Assembly (NCBI RefSeq): GCF_034670125.1
Contig: NZ_JAXMOC010000003.1
Location: forward strand, 62,001 to 126,000
Source of the DNA: Maricaulis sp034670125
Lineage (GTDB): Bacteria > Pseudomonadota > Alphaproteobacteria > Caulobacterales > Maricaulaceae
DNA length: 64,000 nucleotides
Direction of reading: 5' to 3'
Shown here one piece after another: positions 35,542 through 45,519 of the stretch. Within the stretch, counting starts at the first letter, position 1. Each line of letters begins with the position of its first letter. Made by a program: the position numbers and the translations under genes. Under the pieces are notes generated by a model that searched no databases, had not been told where the DNA came from, and worked only from the letters and a program-made list of their open reading frames with translations.

Positions 35542-35903
35542 GAAGCGGCGTCAGCCAGCAGGGCGTCCAGACTGTCCGCCGACCAACCCACCAGAACCGT
35601 CGTCCCGGCCTCGATCACCGGACGCTTGATCAGTGTCGGATGCGCGATGAGGACACCCGCCGGGTCCTCGTCGGCGATTTCGCGGTCTTCCCCGGACATG
35701 TTGCGCCAGGTGGTCGAGCGTGTGTTGACCAGCGCCTTGGCGCCGACGGCATCCAGCCAGTCCGGCACCTTGACCACCCGGTCGGCATCTTCGCGAATGT
35801 CGACGAAGGTGTGAGCCAGCCCCGCCGCCGTCAGGGCCGATATGGCCTTCTTGCAGCTGTCACAATTCTTCAGGCCGAAAACCGTCAATCCTGTCACGTC
35901 CAA
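35538..35903 (-). CDS. ArsC/Spx family protein (YffB-like)
   Basis: A 121-residue thioredoxin-fold protein. C14 and C17 are in the CxxC motif (LKNCDSCKKAISAL). The C-terminal LIAHPTLIKRPVIEAG is the family signature, also seen in ArsC and YffB. Arsenate reduction is not shown, because the typical gene neighbours are absent. It lies immediately upstream of the aldolase. Confidence 0.8.
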   Translation of the reverse strand: MDVTGLTVFGLKNCDSCKKAISALTAAGLAHTFVDIREDADRVVKVPDWLDAVGAKALVNTRSTTWRNMSGEDREIADEDPAGVLIAHPTLIKRPVIEAGTTVLVGWSADSLDALLADAAS

Positions 35904-35930
35904 CTCCCCCCGTCTGACGACGCACCCTGA

Positions 35931-37091
35931 TTACTCGGCGGCTTCCACCGAGTCATCCCCTGTCGGGACGTTTGCAGCCCGCAACTCGGCTGCGCGGGCC
36001 TCGACCATTTCAACGATGTGATCGACCATCGCCTCGTTCGAGACATTATGGTCGGGGCGTCCCGAGACATACATCTTGCCGCGTCCGGCCCCGCCACCGG
36101 TGAAACCGAGGTCTGTCATCAGGGCTTCACCCGGGCCGTTGACCACGCATCCGATGATCGACAGTGAGATCGGCTCGGAGATGTGCGCCAGGCGGGCTTC
36201 AAGCGTCTCCACCGTGCGGATCACATCGAAGCCCTGACGGGCGCAGGACGGGCAGGCGATGATGTTGACGCCGCGGGTTCTCAGGCCGAGTGATTTGAGA
36301 ATGTCGAAACCGACCCGGACCTCTTCCTCCGGCTCGGCCGACAGCGACACCCGAATGGTGTCACCGATCCCGGCCCACAGCATCGAGCCGATACCGATGG
36401 AGGATTTCACCGTGCCGATGCGGGTGCCCCCGGCTTCGGTCACGCCCAGATGCAGCGGGGCATCGGTGGCTTCGGACAGGGCCTGGTAGGCCGCCACCGT
36501 GAGGAAGGGGTCGGAGGCTTTCACCGAAATCTTGTAATCGCGGAAGTCGAGATCATCGAGAATCCGGGCATGGTCCAGCGCGCTCTCGACCATCGCCTCA
36601 GGGCACGGCTCACCGTATTTCTCCAGCAGATGACGCTCGAGCGAGCCGGCATTGACCCCGATCCGGATCGCGCAACCATGATCGCGGGCGGCCTGCACCA
36701 CATCGCGGACCCGGTCCATCGAGCCGATATTGCCCGGATTGATCCTCAGGCAGGCGGCGCCAGCCTCGGCGGCCTCGATACCGCGCTTGTAGTGGAAATG
36801 AATGTCGGCGATCAGCGGCACCTCGGCGGCCTTGGCAATCGTCTTGAAGGCCGCGGTCGAGTCCTCGTCCGGACAGGACACCCGGACCAGATCGACACCC
36901 GCCTCTTCGCAGCGCCGGATCTGGTCGATCGTGGCGCCGGCGTCCGAGGTCGGCGTATTGGTCATGGTCTGCACGCTGATCGGCGCGTCACCACCGACCT
37001 CGAGCGGGCCGACCTTGATCTTGCGGCTCTTGCGACGGTCAATCATCCGCCAGGGGCGGACGCTGCGCGGATCGGGGCTGGATTGCGACAT
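35931..37091 (-). CDS. ispG: 4-hydroxy-3-methylbut-2-enyl diphosphate synthase (IspG)
   Basis: A 386-residue enzyme of the non-mevalonate isoprenoid pathway, converting MEcPP to HMBPP. The TIM-barrel part begins with the SVQTMTNTPTSDAGATIDQI block. Iron-sulfur cysteines appear in NIIACPSCARQGFDVI and IIGCVVNGPGEA. The ATG at 37091 follows AGGGAGA by six bases; a GTG six bases earlier is less likely. Confidence 0.95.
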   Translation of the reverse strand: MSQSSPDPRSVRPWRMIDRRKSRKIKVGPLEVGGDAPISVQTMTNTPTSDAGATIDQIRRCEEAGVDLVRVSCPDEDSTAAFKTIAKAAEVPLIADIHFHYKRGIEAAEAGAACLRINPGNIGSMDRVRDVVQAARDHGCAIRIGVNAGSLERHLLEKYGEPCPEAMVESALDHARILDDLDFRDYKISVKASDPFLTVAAYQALSEATDAPLHLGVTEAGGTRIGTVKSSIGIGSMLWAGIGDTIRVSLSAEPEEEVRVGFDILKSLGLRTRGVNIIACPSCARQGFDVIRTVETLEARLAHISEPISLSIIGCVVNGPGEALMTDLGFTGGGAGRGKMYVSGRPDHNVSNEAMVDHIVEMVEARAAELRAANVPTGDDSVEAAE

Positions 37092-37227
37092 CGACACTCT
37101 CCCTTCACCGACCTGCCAGACAGGCGCAGGCCGCGATACCGGCTGGATATAGCGTCAATGTGTCCGGTGCGCGACCGGGGGGTGCGACAAATGACTGCGG
37201 TGTATTGCTGCAGTGAGCCGTCAGGCG

Positions 37228-38118
37228 CTATTGCGGCGAGGCTTCGGCCGGATCGGCCTGAGCCATCACCGGATAATCCTCGACCGGCATGCCGGCATCG
37301 CCCAGCAGGCCGACGGCCTGGCCGTTGCGCTCGATTTCAATCGCGCCGGCATTGGCGGCGGACACGGTCAGGCCCGGCTCCAGCGCCCGGTAAACCTCAC
37401 CGACAGCGAGCTCACGGGCAAACAGGATGCGTCCCGAGGAATCGCGCACTTCCAGCCAGGTCGGCATAAGGGCACGCATGACCACCTGGCCGGATGCCGT
37501 CGCGGCCTCGCCCAGCGGCAGGCCGGACCAGATATCGTCGACGCTGACGGCGACCCGTCCGGTCTGGAAGTCCGCCCGGGCCCAGTCGGGCGCCGCATCG
37601 GGCGGCGACGGCATGTTGGTCAGGCCGGTGCCGCCGGAGAATTGTTCGGAATACCACCAGGCCGCGCCAGCGACGGCGGCAAGGATCAATAGTGCACCAA
37701 AGGCGCCCCGCGGCAGCTTGATCGGTTCGCGTGTCCTGGCCGCAGCGGTCGGCTGGGCGCGACCGGTCTCGGTATCGACCTCACGCTTGAACTGGTCGAC
37801 CATGCCGGCGGCATCGAGGCTCAGGAAACCGGCATAGGTGCGCAGATAGCCGATGGTGTAGGCGCGGGCCGGCAGGCCGCGCGGATCCATGGTTTCGAGC
37901 GCTTCCAGATAATCGGCGCGAACGCGGGTGCGCTCGGCGGCCTGTTCAATCGAGAGGTTGAGTTTCTGCCGGGCCTCGCGGAGGCGTTCGCCGGAAGACA
38001 AGTGTACATAACCAACGCCGTCGTCTGAATAGACGGCATCAACGGGCACGAAGTCCGTACTGGGCGTCTGACTCACCATCACCATACCGCCGCTCATCCT
38101 TGCCGGAGCGATCGTCAC
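37228..38118 (-). CDS. RodZ-like helix-turn-helix membrane protein (DUF4115)
   Basis: Up to 296 residues. An N-terminal Xre-type HTH (LREARQKLNLSIEQAAERTRVRADYLEALE) is followed by YTIGYLRTYAGFL, one membrane helix (FGALLILAAVAGAAWWY) and a periplasmic DUF4115 domain. This is the RodZ layout, linking the cytoskeleton protein MreB to the envelope. The true start is unclear: GTG at 38118 and ATGs at 38097 and 38085 are all possible, none with a strong ribosome site. It ends 136 bases before ispG. Confidence 0.82.
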   Translation of the reverse strand: MTIAPARMSGGMVMVSQTPSTDFVPVDAVYSDDGVGYVHLSSGERLREARQKLNLSIEQAAERTRVRADYLEALETMDPRGLPARAYTIGYLRTYAGFLSLDAAGMVDQFKREVDTETGRAQPTAAARTREPIKLPRGAFGALLILAAVAGAAWWYSEQFSGGTGLTNMPSPPDAAPDWARADFQTGRVAVSVDDIWSGLPLGEAATASGQVVMRALMPTWLEVRDSSGRILFARELAVGEVYRALEPGLTVSAANAGAIEIERNGQAVGLLGDAGMPVEDYPVMAQADPAEASPQ

Positions 38119-38163
38119 TCAAAGCACGTTCGGGAAAAAATTCCTTAACGAACTCTTATAAGA

Positions 38164-40455
38164 TCAAATTGCTCGCCCATTATCAATGGCCTCGCGAGGC
38201 AATCCCGCCTTTTCTCCTGCTTCGATGAGGAGTGGGCGCAAACTGTCCACGGGCTGTTGAAGGTGGCTCGCAAGCCAGGTGCCAAGTTTTCCGGCATCGA
38301 GTCCCGAAACCAGTTTCTTGATCGGCCCGATATTTCCCGAGGCCATGGAAAGGCTTTGATAACCAAGCCCGATCAACACGGCGGCTTCGAGCGGCTTGGC
38401 CGCGATCTCGCCACAAACCGAGATGGGCGTGTCATGCTTCGCGCACAGGTCGCGGACATGTTTGAGCAAGTCGAGCGCAGCCGGAGCCAGCACATCGTAC
38501 CGTTCCGAGACACGCGTATTCTGGCGGTCGGCCGCATAGAAATACTGCATCAGGTCATTGGCACCGACCGAGACGAAATCGACGTCATCAATGGCGTGTT
38601 GCAGCGCCCAGGCCATGCCGGGCGTTTCCAGCATGATGCCGCACCGGACATCGGACGGCATTTCATGGCCGGCCTGGCGGGCATGATGCAGCTCGCGGTC
38701 CAGCATCTTGCGCGCAGCCCGGGCTTCCCACGGCGCCGCAATCATCGGGAACATCACATTCAGCGGCCGCCCGGCCGCCGCCAGGATCAGGGCGCGAAGC
38801 TGGTAACGCAGCAGGCCCGGCCGATCGAGGCCCATGCGGATGGCCCGCCAGCCCAGCGCCGGATTGGGCTCAACGGTCGAGGGCGCAAAGGGCGCCACCT
38901 TGTCGCCGCCCAGGTCCAGCGTCCGGAAGATCACCGGCTTTTCACCTGCCGCATCGAGTACGGACTTGTAGACCGTGGCCTGCGCCGACAGGCGCGGCAG
39001 GGTTTCCGCCACCATGAACTGGAACTCGGTCCGGAACAGGCCGACACCATCGGCACCGGTCTCGTCCAGCGCCGTCAGCTCGATCAACAGGCCGGCATTC
39101 ATGTGCAGTCCGATGCGCTGACCATCGGCGGTGACCGAGGGACCGCGCAATTCGGCATAGGCAAGACGCCGTTCCGAGAGCGCGGTGACACGGGCCTCAT
39201 AGGTCTCCACGACATCCGGCTGCGGGCGTATGTGCAGGATGCCGAATTCGCCGTCGAGAATGACCGGGTCGCCGTTCTCCGCCCGGTCGAGCGCGCCTTC
39301 AAGACGACCGACCAGCGGGATGCCCAAGGCCTTGGCGACGATGGCAGCGTGCGAGGAGGCGGAGCCTTCTTCAAGCGCAATGCCCTTGAGCTTGTCGCGA
39401 TCAAACTCCAGCAATTCCGCCGGCCCGATATTGCGGGCAATGATGATCGCGTTGTCGGGCAGTTCCAGCGGCGCCCCGCTGCCGTCCAGATGGCGCAGCA
39501 GACGGTTGGCCAGGTCTTCCAGATCGTGCAGGCGCTCACGGAACAGCTGGTCTGACGCCTTCATCAGGCGGGCCCTGTTTTCGTTCCGCACCCGCTCCAC
39601 GGCCGCTTCAGCGGTCAGGCCGCGGCGCACCGCATCGCGCAGCCGCTCCATCCAGCCGCGGTCATGGGCGAACATGCGATAGGCCTGCAGCACATCGCGC
39701 GTCGGCCCGCCAAAGGGTATGCGGCCGCCCTCCAGCATCTCGTCGATCGCACTGCGCAGCGACTTGATCGCCGTTTCCAGCCGCGCTTCCTCGCTGGCGG
39801 GATCATCGGCGATCAGCCGGGTCGATTCGACGTGCGGCTCGAACAGCACCGCGACGCCCTGCGCCACGCCGCCGGAATAGGCACCGCCCTGAAAGCGCTC
39901 CGGACGCGACTGACGCAGGTCGAGGCCGGCCATTTCAGCGGAATCAACGATGTCGCCCGAGGCGACGATCTCGGCCAGGACCATGGCAACGGTCTGCAGG
40001 GTCTCGATTTCATCGGGCGCGATCTGACGCTCGACCGAAGTCTGCGCCGTCAGGACGCCGACCATGCGGCCGCCCCGCAGGATCGGGACGCCAACAAACG
40101 TATCGAACGGCTCCTCACCGGTCTCCGGCTTGTACGAAAAGGACGGGTGCTCACGGGCATTTGACGTCGCCAGAGGCCTTGCCCGACGGGCGACAAGGCC
40201 GACAAGCCCCTCGCCCGGTCGCAGGCGCACCGAGTGCACAGCCTCGCGCTTCAGACCGAATGTAGCGCACAGTTCCAGGGCGTTGGATGGCCGGGCCAGA
40301 TAGATGGAACAGACGTCCCAGCCGGCTTCCTCGGCGATCAGCGCCGTCAGGTGATCGAGCCGCGCTTGGGCATTCTCCTGCACGGCCATGAGCAGGCGCA
40401 TGCGCTTGAGCAGGTTGCGCGGGTCGCGGCCGGGTTTTGTCGTCATGTCATCCAT
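38164..40455 (-). CDS. ptsP: phosphoenolpyruvate-protein phosphotransferase PtsP (EI-Ntr)
   Basis: A 763-residue enzyme I of the nitrogen phosphotransferase system. An N-terminal GAF domain (residues 15-165, ending MVGVLTAQTSVERQIAPDEIETLQTVAMVL) senses a small molecule. The phospho-His is H369 in EEGSASSHAAIVAKALG, and the PEP-binding barrel includes GLFRTEFQFM, LDLGGDKVAPF and ISVCGEIAAKP. It passes phosphate to NPr and on to EIIA-Ntr. It follows lysC by two bases, so they form an operon. Confidence 0.95.
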   Translation of the reverse strand: MDDMTTKPGRDPRNLLKRMRLLMAVQENAQARLDHLTALIAEEAGWDVCSIYLARPSNALELCATFGLKREAVHSVRLRPGEGLVGLVARRARPLATSNAREHPSFSYKPETGEEPFDTFVGVPILRGGRMVGVLTAQTSVERQIAPDEIETLQTVAMVLAEIVASGDIVDSAEMAGLDLRQSRPERFQGGAYSGGVAQGVAVLFEPHVESTRLIADDPASEEARLETAIKSLRSAIDEMLEGGRIPFGGPTRDVLQAYRMFAHDRGWMERLRDAVRRGLTAEAAVERVRNENRARLMKASDQLFRERLHDLEDLANRLLRHLDGSGAPLELPDNAIIIARNIGPAELLEFDRDKLKGIALEEGSASSHAAIVAKALGIPLVGRLEGALDRAENGDPVILDGEFGILHIRPQPDVVETYEARVTALSERRLAYAELRGPSVTADGQRIGLHMNAGLLIELTALDETGADGVGLFRTEFQFMVAETLPRLSAQATVYKSVLDAAGEKPVIFRTLDLGGDKVAPFAPSTVEPNPALGWRAIRMGLDRPGLLRYQLRALILAAAGRPLNVMFPMIAAPWEARAARKMLDRELHHARQAGHEMPSDVRCGIMLETPGMAWALQHAIDDVDFVSVGANDLMQYFYAADRQNTRVSERYDVLAPAALDLLKHVRDLCAKHDTPISVCGEIAAKPLEAAVLIGLGYQSLSMASGNIGPIKKLVSGLDAGKLGTWLASHLQQPVDSLRPLLIEAGEKAGLPREAIDNGRAI

Positions 40456-40457
40456 GC

Positions 40458-41675
40458 CTACACCTGATCCAAACCGTAGGCCGCATGCAAGGCCCGCACT
40501 GCGCGTTCAACCGCGTCATTCTCGATCAGCGCCGAGATCTTGATCTCGGAGGTGGCCAGCACTTTCACCGCAATATCCTGATCGCCCAGGACCGCAAACA
40601 GCGACCGGGCAACGTCGGCCCGCTGGCGCAGGCCGGCCCCCACGACCGAAACCTTGGCCAAGCCGGTCTCGGTCGATATGCGAACCCCGGTCATGGCATC
40701 CTCGAGCACCGCCTGGGCGCGATCGAGGTCACGGTGGGCGATGGAAAACTCCAGCGTCACGGTGCCGGGCTGGCGGGCATGCGCCTGGACGATCATGTCG
40801 ACCCCGACCTCGGCCTCGGCCAGGCAGGCAAAACACCGCGCCGCCATGTCCGACCGGTTGGACGCACCGTGCAGGGCGATCCGGGCCTGATCGCGAGCAT
40901 AGGCGACGCCTGACACCAGGCGGCGCTCGGCAATGGCCTGCTCGGACACCACATCGGTGCCACGGCTTGTCCCCGCTTCAAGGAATGAGGACAACACCCG
41001 CATCGGTACACCGCGGGCCTTGGCAAATTCCACTGACCGGGTCTGCAACACCTTGGCGCCCTGGGCGGCCAGTTCCAGCATCTCGTCATGGCTGATCGTG
41101 TCGAGACGGCGGGCGTCGGGCTCGATACGCGGATCGGTGGTGTAGACGCCATCGACATCGGTGTAGATGTCACAGCGCGCGTCCAGCGCGGCGGCCACGG
41201 CGGCGGCTGACAGGTCTGTTCCGCCGCGTCCCAGCGTCCGGACCTCCCCCGTTTCGGTAATGCCCTGGAAGCCCGCGACCACCGGTATGATGCCAGCGTT
41301 GATCGCGGTCTCCAGGACGGCAACATCCATGCCGGCAATCCGCGAGGCACCGGGCGGGCCATCGGTAATGACCGGCAATTGCCAGCCCAGAAATGATTGG
41401 GCCTTCAGGCCTGCTCCACGCAGCGCCAGCGCCATCAGGGCCGCGGAGACCTGCTCGCCGGCGGCCAGTGCGACATCGGTCTCCCGGTCGCCCAGGCCGC
41501 TGCCGAAGGCGTCGGCAAGACCAAGGATGCGATCGGTCTCGCCGGCCATCGCTGAAACAACGACCGTCAGGGTTTCGCCGCGCCGGGCGGCGTCAGCGAC
41601 CAGTCCGGCCGAGTGGCGGATTCGCTCGATCGTACCGACCGACGTGCCACCGAATTTCGCCACGACGCGCGTCAT
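40458..41675 (-). CDS. lysC: aspartate kinase
   Basis: A 405-residue enzyme phosphorylating aspartate at the start of lysine, threonine and methionine synthesis. The kinase core opens with VAKFGGTSVGTIERI and includes LGRGGTDLSAAAVAAAL and DVDGVYTTDPR. The C-terminal two ACT domains (VSGVAYARDQARIALHG and KVSVVGAGLRQRADVA) indicate allosteric control. A GAGGGAC ribosome site supports the start at 41675. It is the first gene of the lysC-ptsP operon. Confidence 0.95.
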   Translation of the reverse strand: MTRVVAKFGGTSVGTIERIRHSAGLVADAARRGETLTVVVSAMAGETDRILGLADAFGSGLGDRETDVALAAGEQVSAALMALALRGAGLKAQSFLGWQLPVITDGPPGASRIAGMDVAVLETAINAGIIPVVAGFQGITETGEVRTLGRGGTDLSAAAVAAALDARCDIYTDVDGVYTTDPRIEPDARRLDTISHDEMLELAAQGAKVLQTRSVEFAKARGVPMRVLSSFLEAGTSRGTDVVSEQAIAERRLVSGVAYARDQARIALHGASNRSDMAARCFACLAEAEVGVDMIVQAHARQPGTVTLEFSIAHRDLDRAQAVLEDAMTGVRISTETGLAKVSVVGAGLRQRADVARSLFAVLGDQDIAVKVLATSEIKISALIENDAVERAVRALHAAYGLDQV

Positions 41676-41867
41676 GCAACCTGTCCCTCGCGCTTCCCCG
41701 CTGAGCCTGCCACGACCATAACGTCGCACCCGGCTCGATAAGACGCACCGTTGGGGCCATATTGAGGCAGTTGCGGGGCGTCGCGCTGGCGGTTAGGTAA
41801 GCGCGAAGCGTCCCGCGTGCAACGCCTGAACGCAATCAGCCGCGGCTTCGCCCGCGAGGAGAAATTC

Positions 41868-42632
41868 ATGACCAGCGCCGCCGCGCCCCACACGCTGAAC
41901 CGTCCCTCCATCGACCCGGAGGAAGTCGAGAAATTTTCCCGCATCGCGGCCGAGTGGTGGGACCCGGACAGCAAGTTCAAGCCCTTGCACAAATTCAACC
42001 CGGTCCGTCTCGGCTTCATCCGTGACACGATCTGCGAACATTTCGGCCTGTCCGGCGAGCGCCCGTTCGAGGGTCTGCGCATCCTCGATATTGGCTGTGG
42101 CGGCGGCCTGGTCTGCGAGCCGATGGCCCGCTTGGGCGCACAGGTCACCGGCGTCGACGCGGCCGAAGCCAATATCAAGACGGCCAGCGTTCATGCCGAC
42201 GAGCAAGGGCTGGAAATCGACTACCGTCACGGCGTTGCCGAGCAGCTGATCGAGCAGGATGAGGCGCCGTTTGATGTGGTCCTGAATCTGGAAGTCATGG
42301 AACACGTCGCCAACCCGCATACCTTCCTGGTCGACTGCGCCAGCCTCGTCAAACCGGGTGGATTGATGGTCTGCGCGACCATCAACCGGACCTCGAAAGC
42401 TTTCGCCCTGGCCATTGTCGGGGCTGAATGGGTGATGGGCTGGCTGCCGCGTGGCACTCACCGCTTCAACAAGCTGGTCAAACCGGCCCAGATCCGCCGT
42501 GCCCTGCGCGAAGGCGGCATGATGCTGCGCGCGCCGGTCGGGGTGAGCTACAACCCGCTGACAGACCAGTTCTCGATCGGTGAGGACACCGCCGTGAACT
42601 ACATGATGGTCGCGGAAAAGCCGGACAGCTAA
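41868..42632 (+). CDS. ubiG: ubiquinone biosynthesis O-methyltransferase UbiG
   Basis: A 254-residue SAM methyltransferase. Motif I is LDIGCGGGLVCEPMARLG, and the UbiG-specific blocks EVEKFSRIAAEWWDP, FNPVRLGFIRD, MEHVANP and GTHRFNKLVKP are all present. It carries out both O-methylations of ubiquinone synthesis. The ATG at 41868 is placed after AGGAGA. It is divergent from lysC. Confidence 0.94.
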   Translation: MTSAAAPHTLNRPSIDPEEVEKFSRIAAEWWDPDSKFKPLHKFNPVRLGFIRDTICEHFGLSGERPFEGLRILDIGCGGGLVCEPMARLGAQVTGVDAAEANIKTASVHADEQGLEIDYRHGVAEQLIEQDEAPFDVVLNLEVMEHVANPHTFLVDCASLVKPGGLMVCATINRTSKAFALAIVGAEWVMGWLPRGTHRFNKLVKPAQIRRALREGGMMLRAPVGVSYNPLTDQFSIGEDTAVNYMMVAEKPDS

Positions 42633-42654
42633 TCCCGGACGTCAGGACAAAAAG

Positions 42655-42680
42655 AGGCGCCGGTTGCAAGACCGGCGCCT
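42655..42680. terminator. bidirectional terminator after ubiG
   Basis: AGGCGCCGGT and ACCGGCGCCT form a perfect 10-bp stem with loop TGCAAG. ATTTGTTT follows on the plus strand, and an AAAAAG precedes it, giving a T tract on the minus strand. It lies between convergent genes. Confidence 0.85.
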
Positions 42681-42705
42681 CCGATTTGTTTCCGCAGATC
42701 AGGAC

Positions 42706-43239
42706 CTAGCGGCCGCTGCGCCCCTCAAACTGCCAACGGCCGGAGCCATCGCGACAGCTTTCGAATTCGAAGCGTTGATAGTCCCCATCGCGGTCATAGA
42801 CCTCGGCATGGCCCGAGGCACAGGCCTGGCCGTTGCGACGATAGTGGCGCTCCGGCCGCACGACGCCGCGGCGGCCACTGTCCGGATTGTGCCAGTAGGC
42901 GGTCCGGTCATGGTCGAAGGCCTCGTACTGGGCGTGCGTGAACTGGCCCCGGTCGCACTCGGTCCAATGGCCGCCGACCTGTGCCGTCAGCACCGGCGCA
43001 CCGCCGAGGCCGACGCCAAGGCCCAGGCCGCCCCGACGGCGCGGCTGGCAGGCATCCCGGCGATAGCGGAATTCGTGCCGGTCATAGCCATGCTCGTAAT
43101 AGCTGCGGTGGTACTCATGGCTGGTGCTCTGGCCCTGGCTGTAGCCAAAACTCCAGCTCGACTGGGCCGAGGCGGCCGGTGCCGCACATGCGGCCAGAGA
43201 GATGGCGGTCAGGGTGGCAATCTGTTTCAGGTTCAACAT
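42706..43239 (-). CDS. exported hypothetical protein, Tyr/Arg/His-rich
   Basis: A 177-residue exported protein (signal peptide to AASAQSS) with an AAGGAGG ribosome site before the ATG at 43239. The mature part has repeated Tyr/His/Arg segments (EYHRSYYEHGYDRHEFRYRR), a Gly-rich hydrophobic block (GGLGLGVGLGGAPVL) that might anchor or fold back, and three cysteines besides those of the signal. It resembles small surface proteins of unknown role. It probably starts a separate transcript from the Ala-rich gene upstream. Confidence 0.55.
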   Translation of the reverse strand: MLNLKQIATLTAISLAACAAPAASAQSSWSFGYSQGQSTSHEYHRSYYEHGYDRHEFRYRRDACQPRRRGGLGLGVGLGGAPVLTAQVGGHWTECDRGQFTHAQYEAFDHDRTAYWHNPDSGRRGVVRPERHYRRNGQACASGHAEVYDRDGDYQRFEFESCRDGSGRWQFEGRSGR

Positions 43240-43319
43240 GGAATCCTCCTTCAAGATTTGCGGTGGATATGAAGACAACGTGCCGGCCCGGGGTTTTCTT
43301 CCGCGCCGGCACGATTTGG

Positions 43320-44144
43320 TCAGGCGGAGCGACCGCGAGGGCGGGTCACTTCACGGGCGGCGAGGATCAGGCCCAGGACCAGCAGCGCCGCGATGCACAG
43401 CGGAAAACCGTTCCGGGCGACATTGGACGCCACCTGGCTGATGCTGACCGAACGACTGTCGCTCGGTGTCGTCGCCGGCCGGCTCGGCGCCGGCGCCTCA
43501 CGCACGATCTCCGTACGGGTCTCGACCCGGCTCGAGCGGGACGACACAGGGGCCGGAGCCGGTGCGACATAAACAGTGCGGCTCTCGCGAACGACCGGAG
43601 CCGGTGCGGCAACGGTGACACGGGGGGCCGGGGCATTGACCGCGACATCCGGCAGAGCCGGCGCGGCAGCCCGGACAACCGCATCAGCCTGCGGTGCCGG
43701 CAGGGCGGTGGTCTCGACATTGGAGCGGATCGCATTGGCGCGGCGGCTGACAGCAACCGGTCGCGGCTGCGGCACGGCCGGGGTGGTTGTTTGCGCAGTG
43801 GCGTCAGTGCTGGCGGCGAGTGCGGCGCTGGCCGCCGGCTCAGCGGTTTCGGCCATCGCCGAAGCCTCAGCCCCCGCCATTGCCGAGGTCGACCCCTGAG
43901 GCGCCGCCTCGGCCGCGGCCCGGGCAGCGCGGCGTGCCGCACGACGAGCCCGGTCGGCCCGGGCCTGTTCGATACGCGACAGACCACGGGTTCCCGGGAC
44001 CAGATCGCCCTGCAGGGCCGGATCAATACCCAGTTCGGTCGATTGACGCACCGAACCGGCTGTCTCGGTGACCCCGCCGAGCTGAGCCTGGGCGCCCGCC
44101 GTGGCGATGATCAGTACCAGTGTGGAAACAGTGAGCGTTTTCAT
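43320..44144 (-). CDS. Ala-rich exported or membrane-anchored protein
   Basis: A 274-residue protein. A signal peptide (MKTLTVSTLVLIIATAGAQA) is followed by an Arg/Ala-rich helix (RADRARRAARRAARAAAEAA), long Ala/Pro/Thr-rich low-complexity linkers, and a hydrophobic helix near the C terminus (FPLCIAALLVLGLILAA), with a basic tail. The design suggests a protein held in the membrane with an extended periplasmic stalk. I do not recognise it. Composition bias makes similarity searches unreliable. Confidence 0.5.
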   Translation of the reverse strand: MKTLTVSTLVLIIATAGAQAQLGGVTETAGSVRQSTELGIDPALQGDLVPGTRGLSRIEQARADRARRAARRAARAAAEAAPQGSTSAMAGAEASAMAETAEPAASAALAASTDATAQTTTPAVPQPRPVAVSRRANAIRSNVETTALPAPQADAVVRAAAPALPDVAVNAPAPRVTVAAPAPVVRESRTVYVAPAPAPVSSRSSRVETRTEIVREAPAPSRPATTPSDSRSVSISQVASNVARNGFPLCIAALLVLGLILAAREVTRPRGRSA

Positions 44145-44231
44145 CGTCTTTCTCCCTTGTACGGCCCGAGCATTGTCGGGCTGTCAGGAAGAGAACGATG
44201 CGGCTTCCGGATTTATTCCATCGCGCTGCAG

Positions 44232-45482
44232 TCAGTGCTGACCGGCCAGCGAATAGGTGGCATCCCGCTGGATGATCCCGTCGCCATAGATCACATCCCG
44301 GCCCCGTCGACCGGCGTCCTCGGCCCGCGCCGCCAGCGCCGCGATCAAGCCAACCACAACGTCCGGATCCGGTCGGTCAAAGCCCGCGGCCAAAAGCGCC
44401 GCGACCTGCGGCGCCGCGAATGACGTGCCGCGCGCTTCGGTCTCGCCATCCGGCAGGTTTGCAACCTCAACATCACGCCCCAGCGCCGCAAAATCGACGT
44501 GCTCGCCGCGACAGGCCTCGGGCAGGACTCGACCGCGCCGGTCGACGCCGGTCACCCCGACCACGCCCGGATAGGCGGCGGGATAGAGCGGATCGGCGGA
44601 GGGGCCGTCATTGCCGACAGCCGCCACCATAATGTGGCCCCGCGCGGTCAGCATGGCGCTGACGCTGCGCAACAGCGCATTGTCGGGCCCCACCAGCGAG
44701 ACATTGATCACCCCGACTTCGACCTCGGCCATCCAGCCCAGCGCCGCAACCAGGGCTTCCAGCGAGCCGCCGGTCGGGCCCGCACCATAAATGTCGGCAG
44801 AGTACAGCGTGCCGCCTGTCGGTCCGACGAGCAGGGAGGCCACACCGGTACCGTGGGCGGCCGGCAGATAGTCGCCGTCATGAAAGGCGCGGGTTTCAAT
44901 CCGCGCAGACCGCAGATGCGCGTGAGCGGTCGCGACCCCGGTATCGATCAGACCCACCCTCACAGCCGGACCATTTCCGGCCTGGGCTGCGGTCGCCATG
45001 ACCACACCCGCATGCCCCGACCGGGCATAGACATGGTTGAAATCATACGTGCCGGCCGGATCGATCTCGCGGGCGAGCGCCAGGGCGCGCACCGTCGACA
45101 GGCCCGACGGCACCTGAAGGACATGGAGACGGGCCGGCAGGCCGCCCAGCGCACGGCCGCGCAGGACCGTAAAGCCAGCTGCCAGCAAAGGCGTCAGATC
45201 CGCATCATCGACACGAAGCGTGGTGATCTGGTCGCGCAGGATCACGGTGCGGTCCGGCCCGCGCTCCAGCACGTCACGATTGCGGCGCAACAGGGTGTCG
45301 AGCGTGTCCTGTCGGACGTCTTCCAGCTCGTCGAGCGTTTGGTTGAGTGGATCGGTCAGCGTGTCGCGCAGCCGGTCGGTCACCGGCAGACGCGGCACAT
45401 CGACCGGCAGCTGCGCGGCGGCGGACCCGAACCCCGCCAGAAGCGTCGCAAGGGTCATCGCGATTTTCAACAAGGTGGACAT
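44232..45482 (-). CDS. exported subtilisin-like serine protease (S8)
   Basis: A 416-residue protease with a signal peptide from the ATG at 45482, which has GGAG six bases upstream. The triad is D180 (GLIDTGVATAH), H210 (AAHGTGVASLL) and S354 (ARGTSFAAPQVA), with N291 (AAVGNDGP) as oxyanion residue. A helical propeptide-like region covers residues 25-125 (DPLNQTLDELEDVRQDTLDTLL). It is divergent from the ECF sigma gene, and the gap contains a palindrome, so sigma control of the protease is plausible. Confidence 0.85.
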   Translation of the reverse strand: MSTLLKIAMTLATLLAGFGSAAAQLPVDVPRLPVTDRLRDTLTDPLNQTLDELEDVRQDTLDTLLRRNRDVLERGPDRTVILRDQITTLRVDDADLTPLLAAGFTVLRGRALGGLPARLHVLQVPSGLSTVRALALAREIDPAGTYDFNHVYARSGHAGVVMATAAQAGNGPAVRVGLIDTGVATAHAHLRSARIETRAFHDGDYLPAAHGTGVASLLVGPTGGTLYSADIYGAGPTGGSLEALVAALGWMAEVEVGVINVSLVGPDNALLRSVSAMLTARGHIMVAAVGNDGPSADPLYPAAYPGVVGVTGVDRRGRVLPEACRGEHVDFAALGRDVEVANLPDGETEARGTSFAAPQVAALLAAGFDRPDPDVVVGLIAALAARAEDAGRRGRDVIYGDGIIQRDATYSLAGQH

Positions 45483-45519
45483 CAACACTCCATTCGGCTT
45501 GCCCATCACTATAACGCAT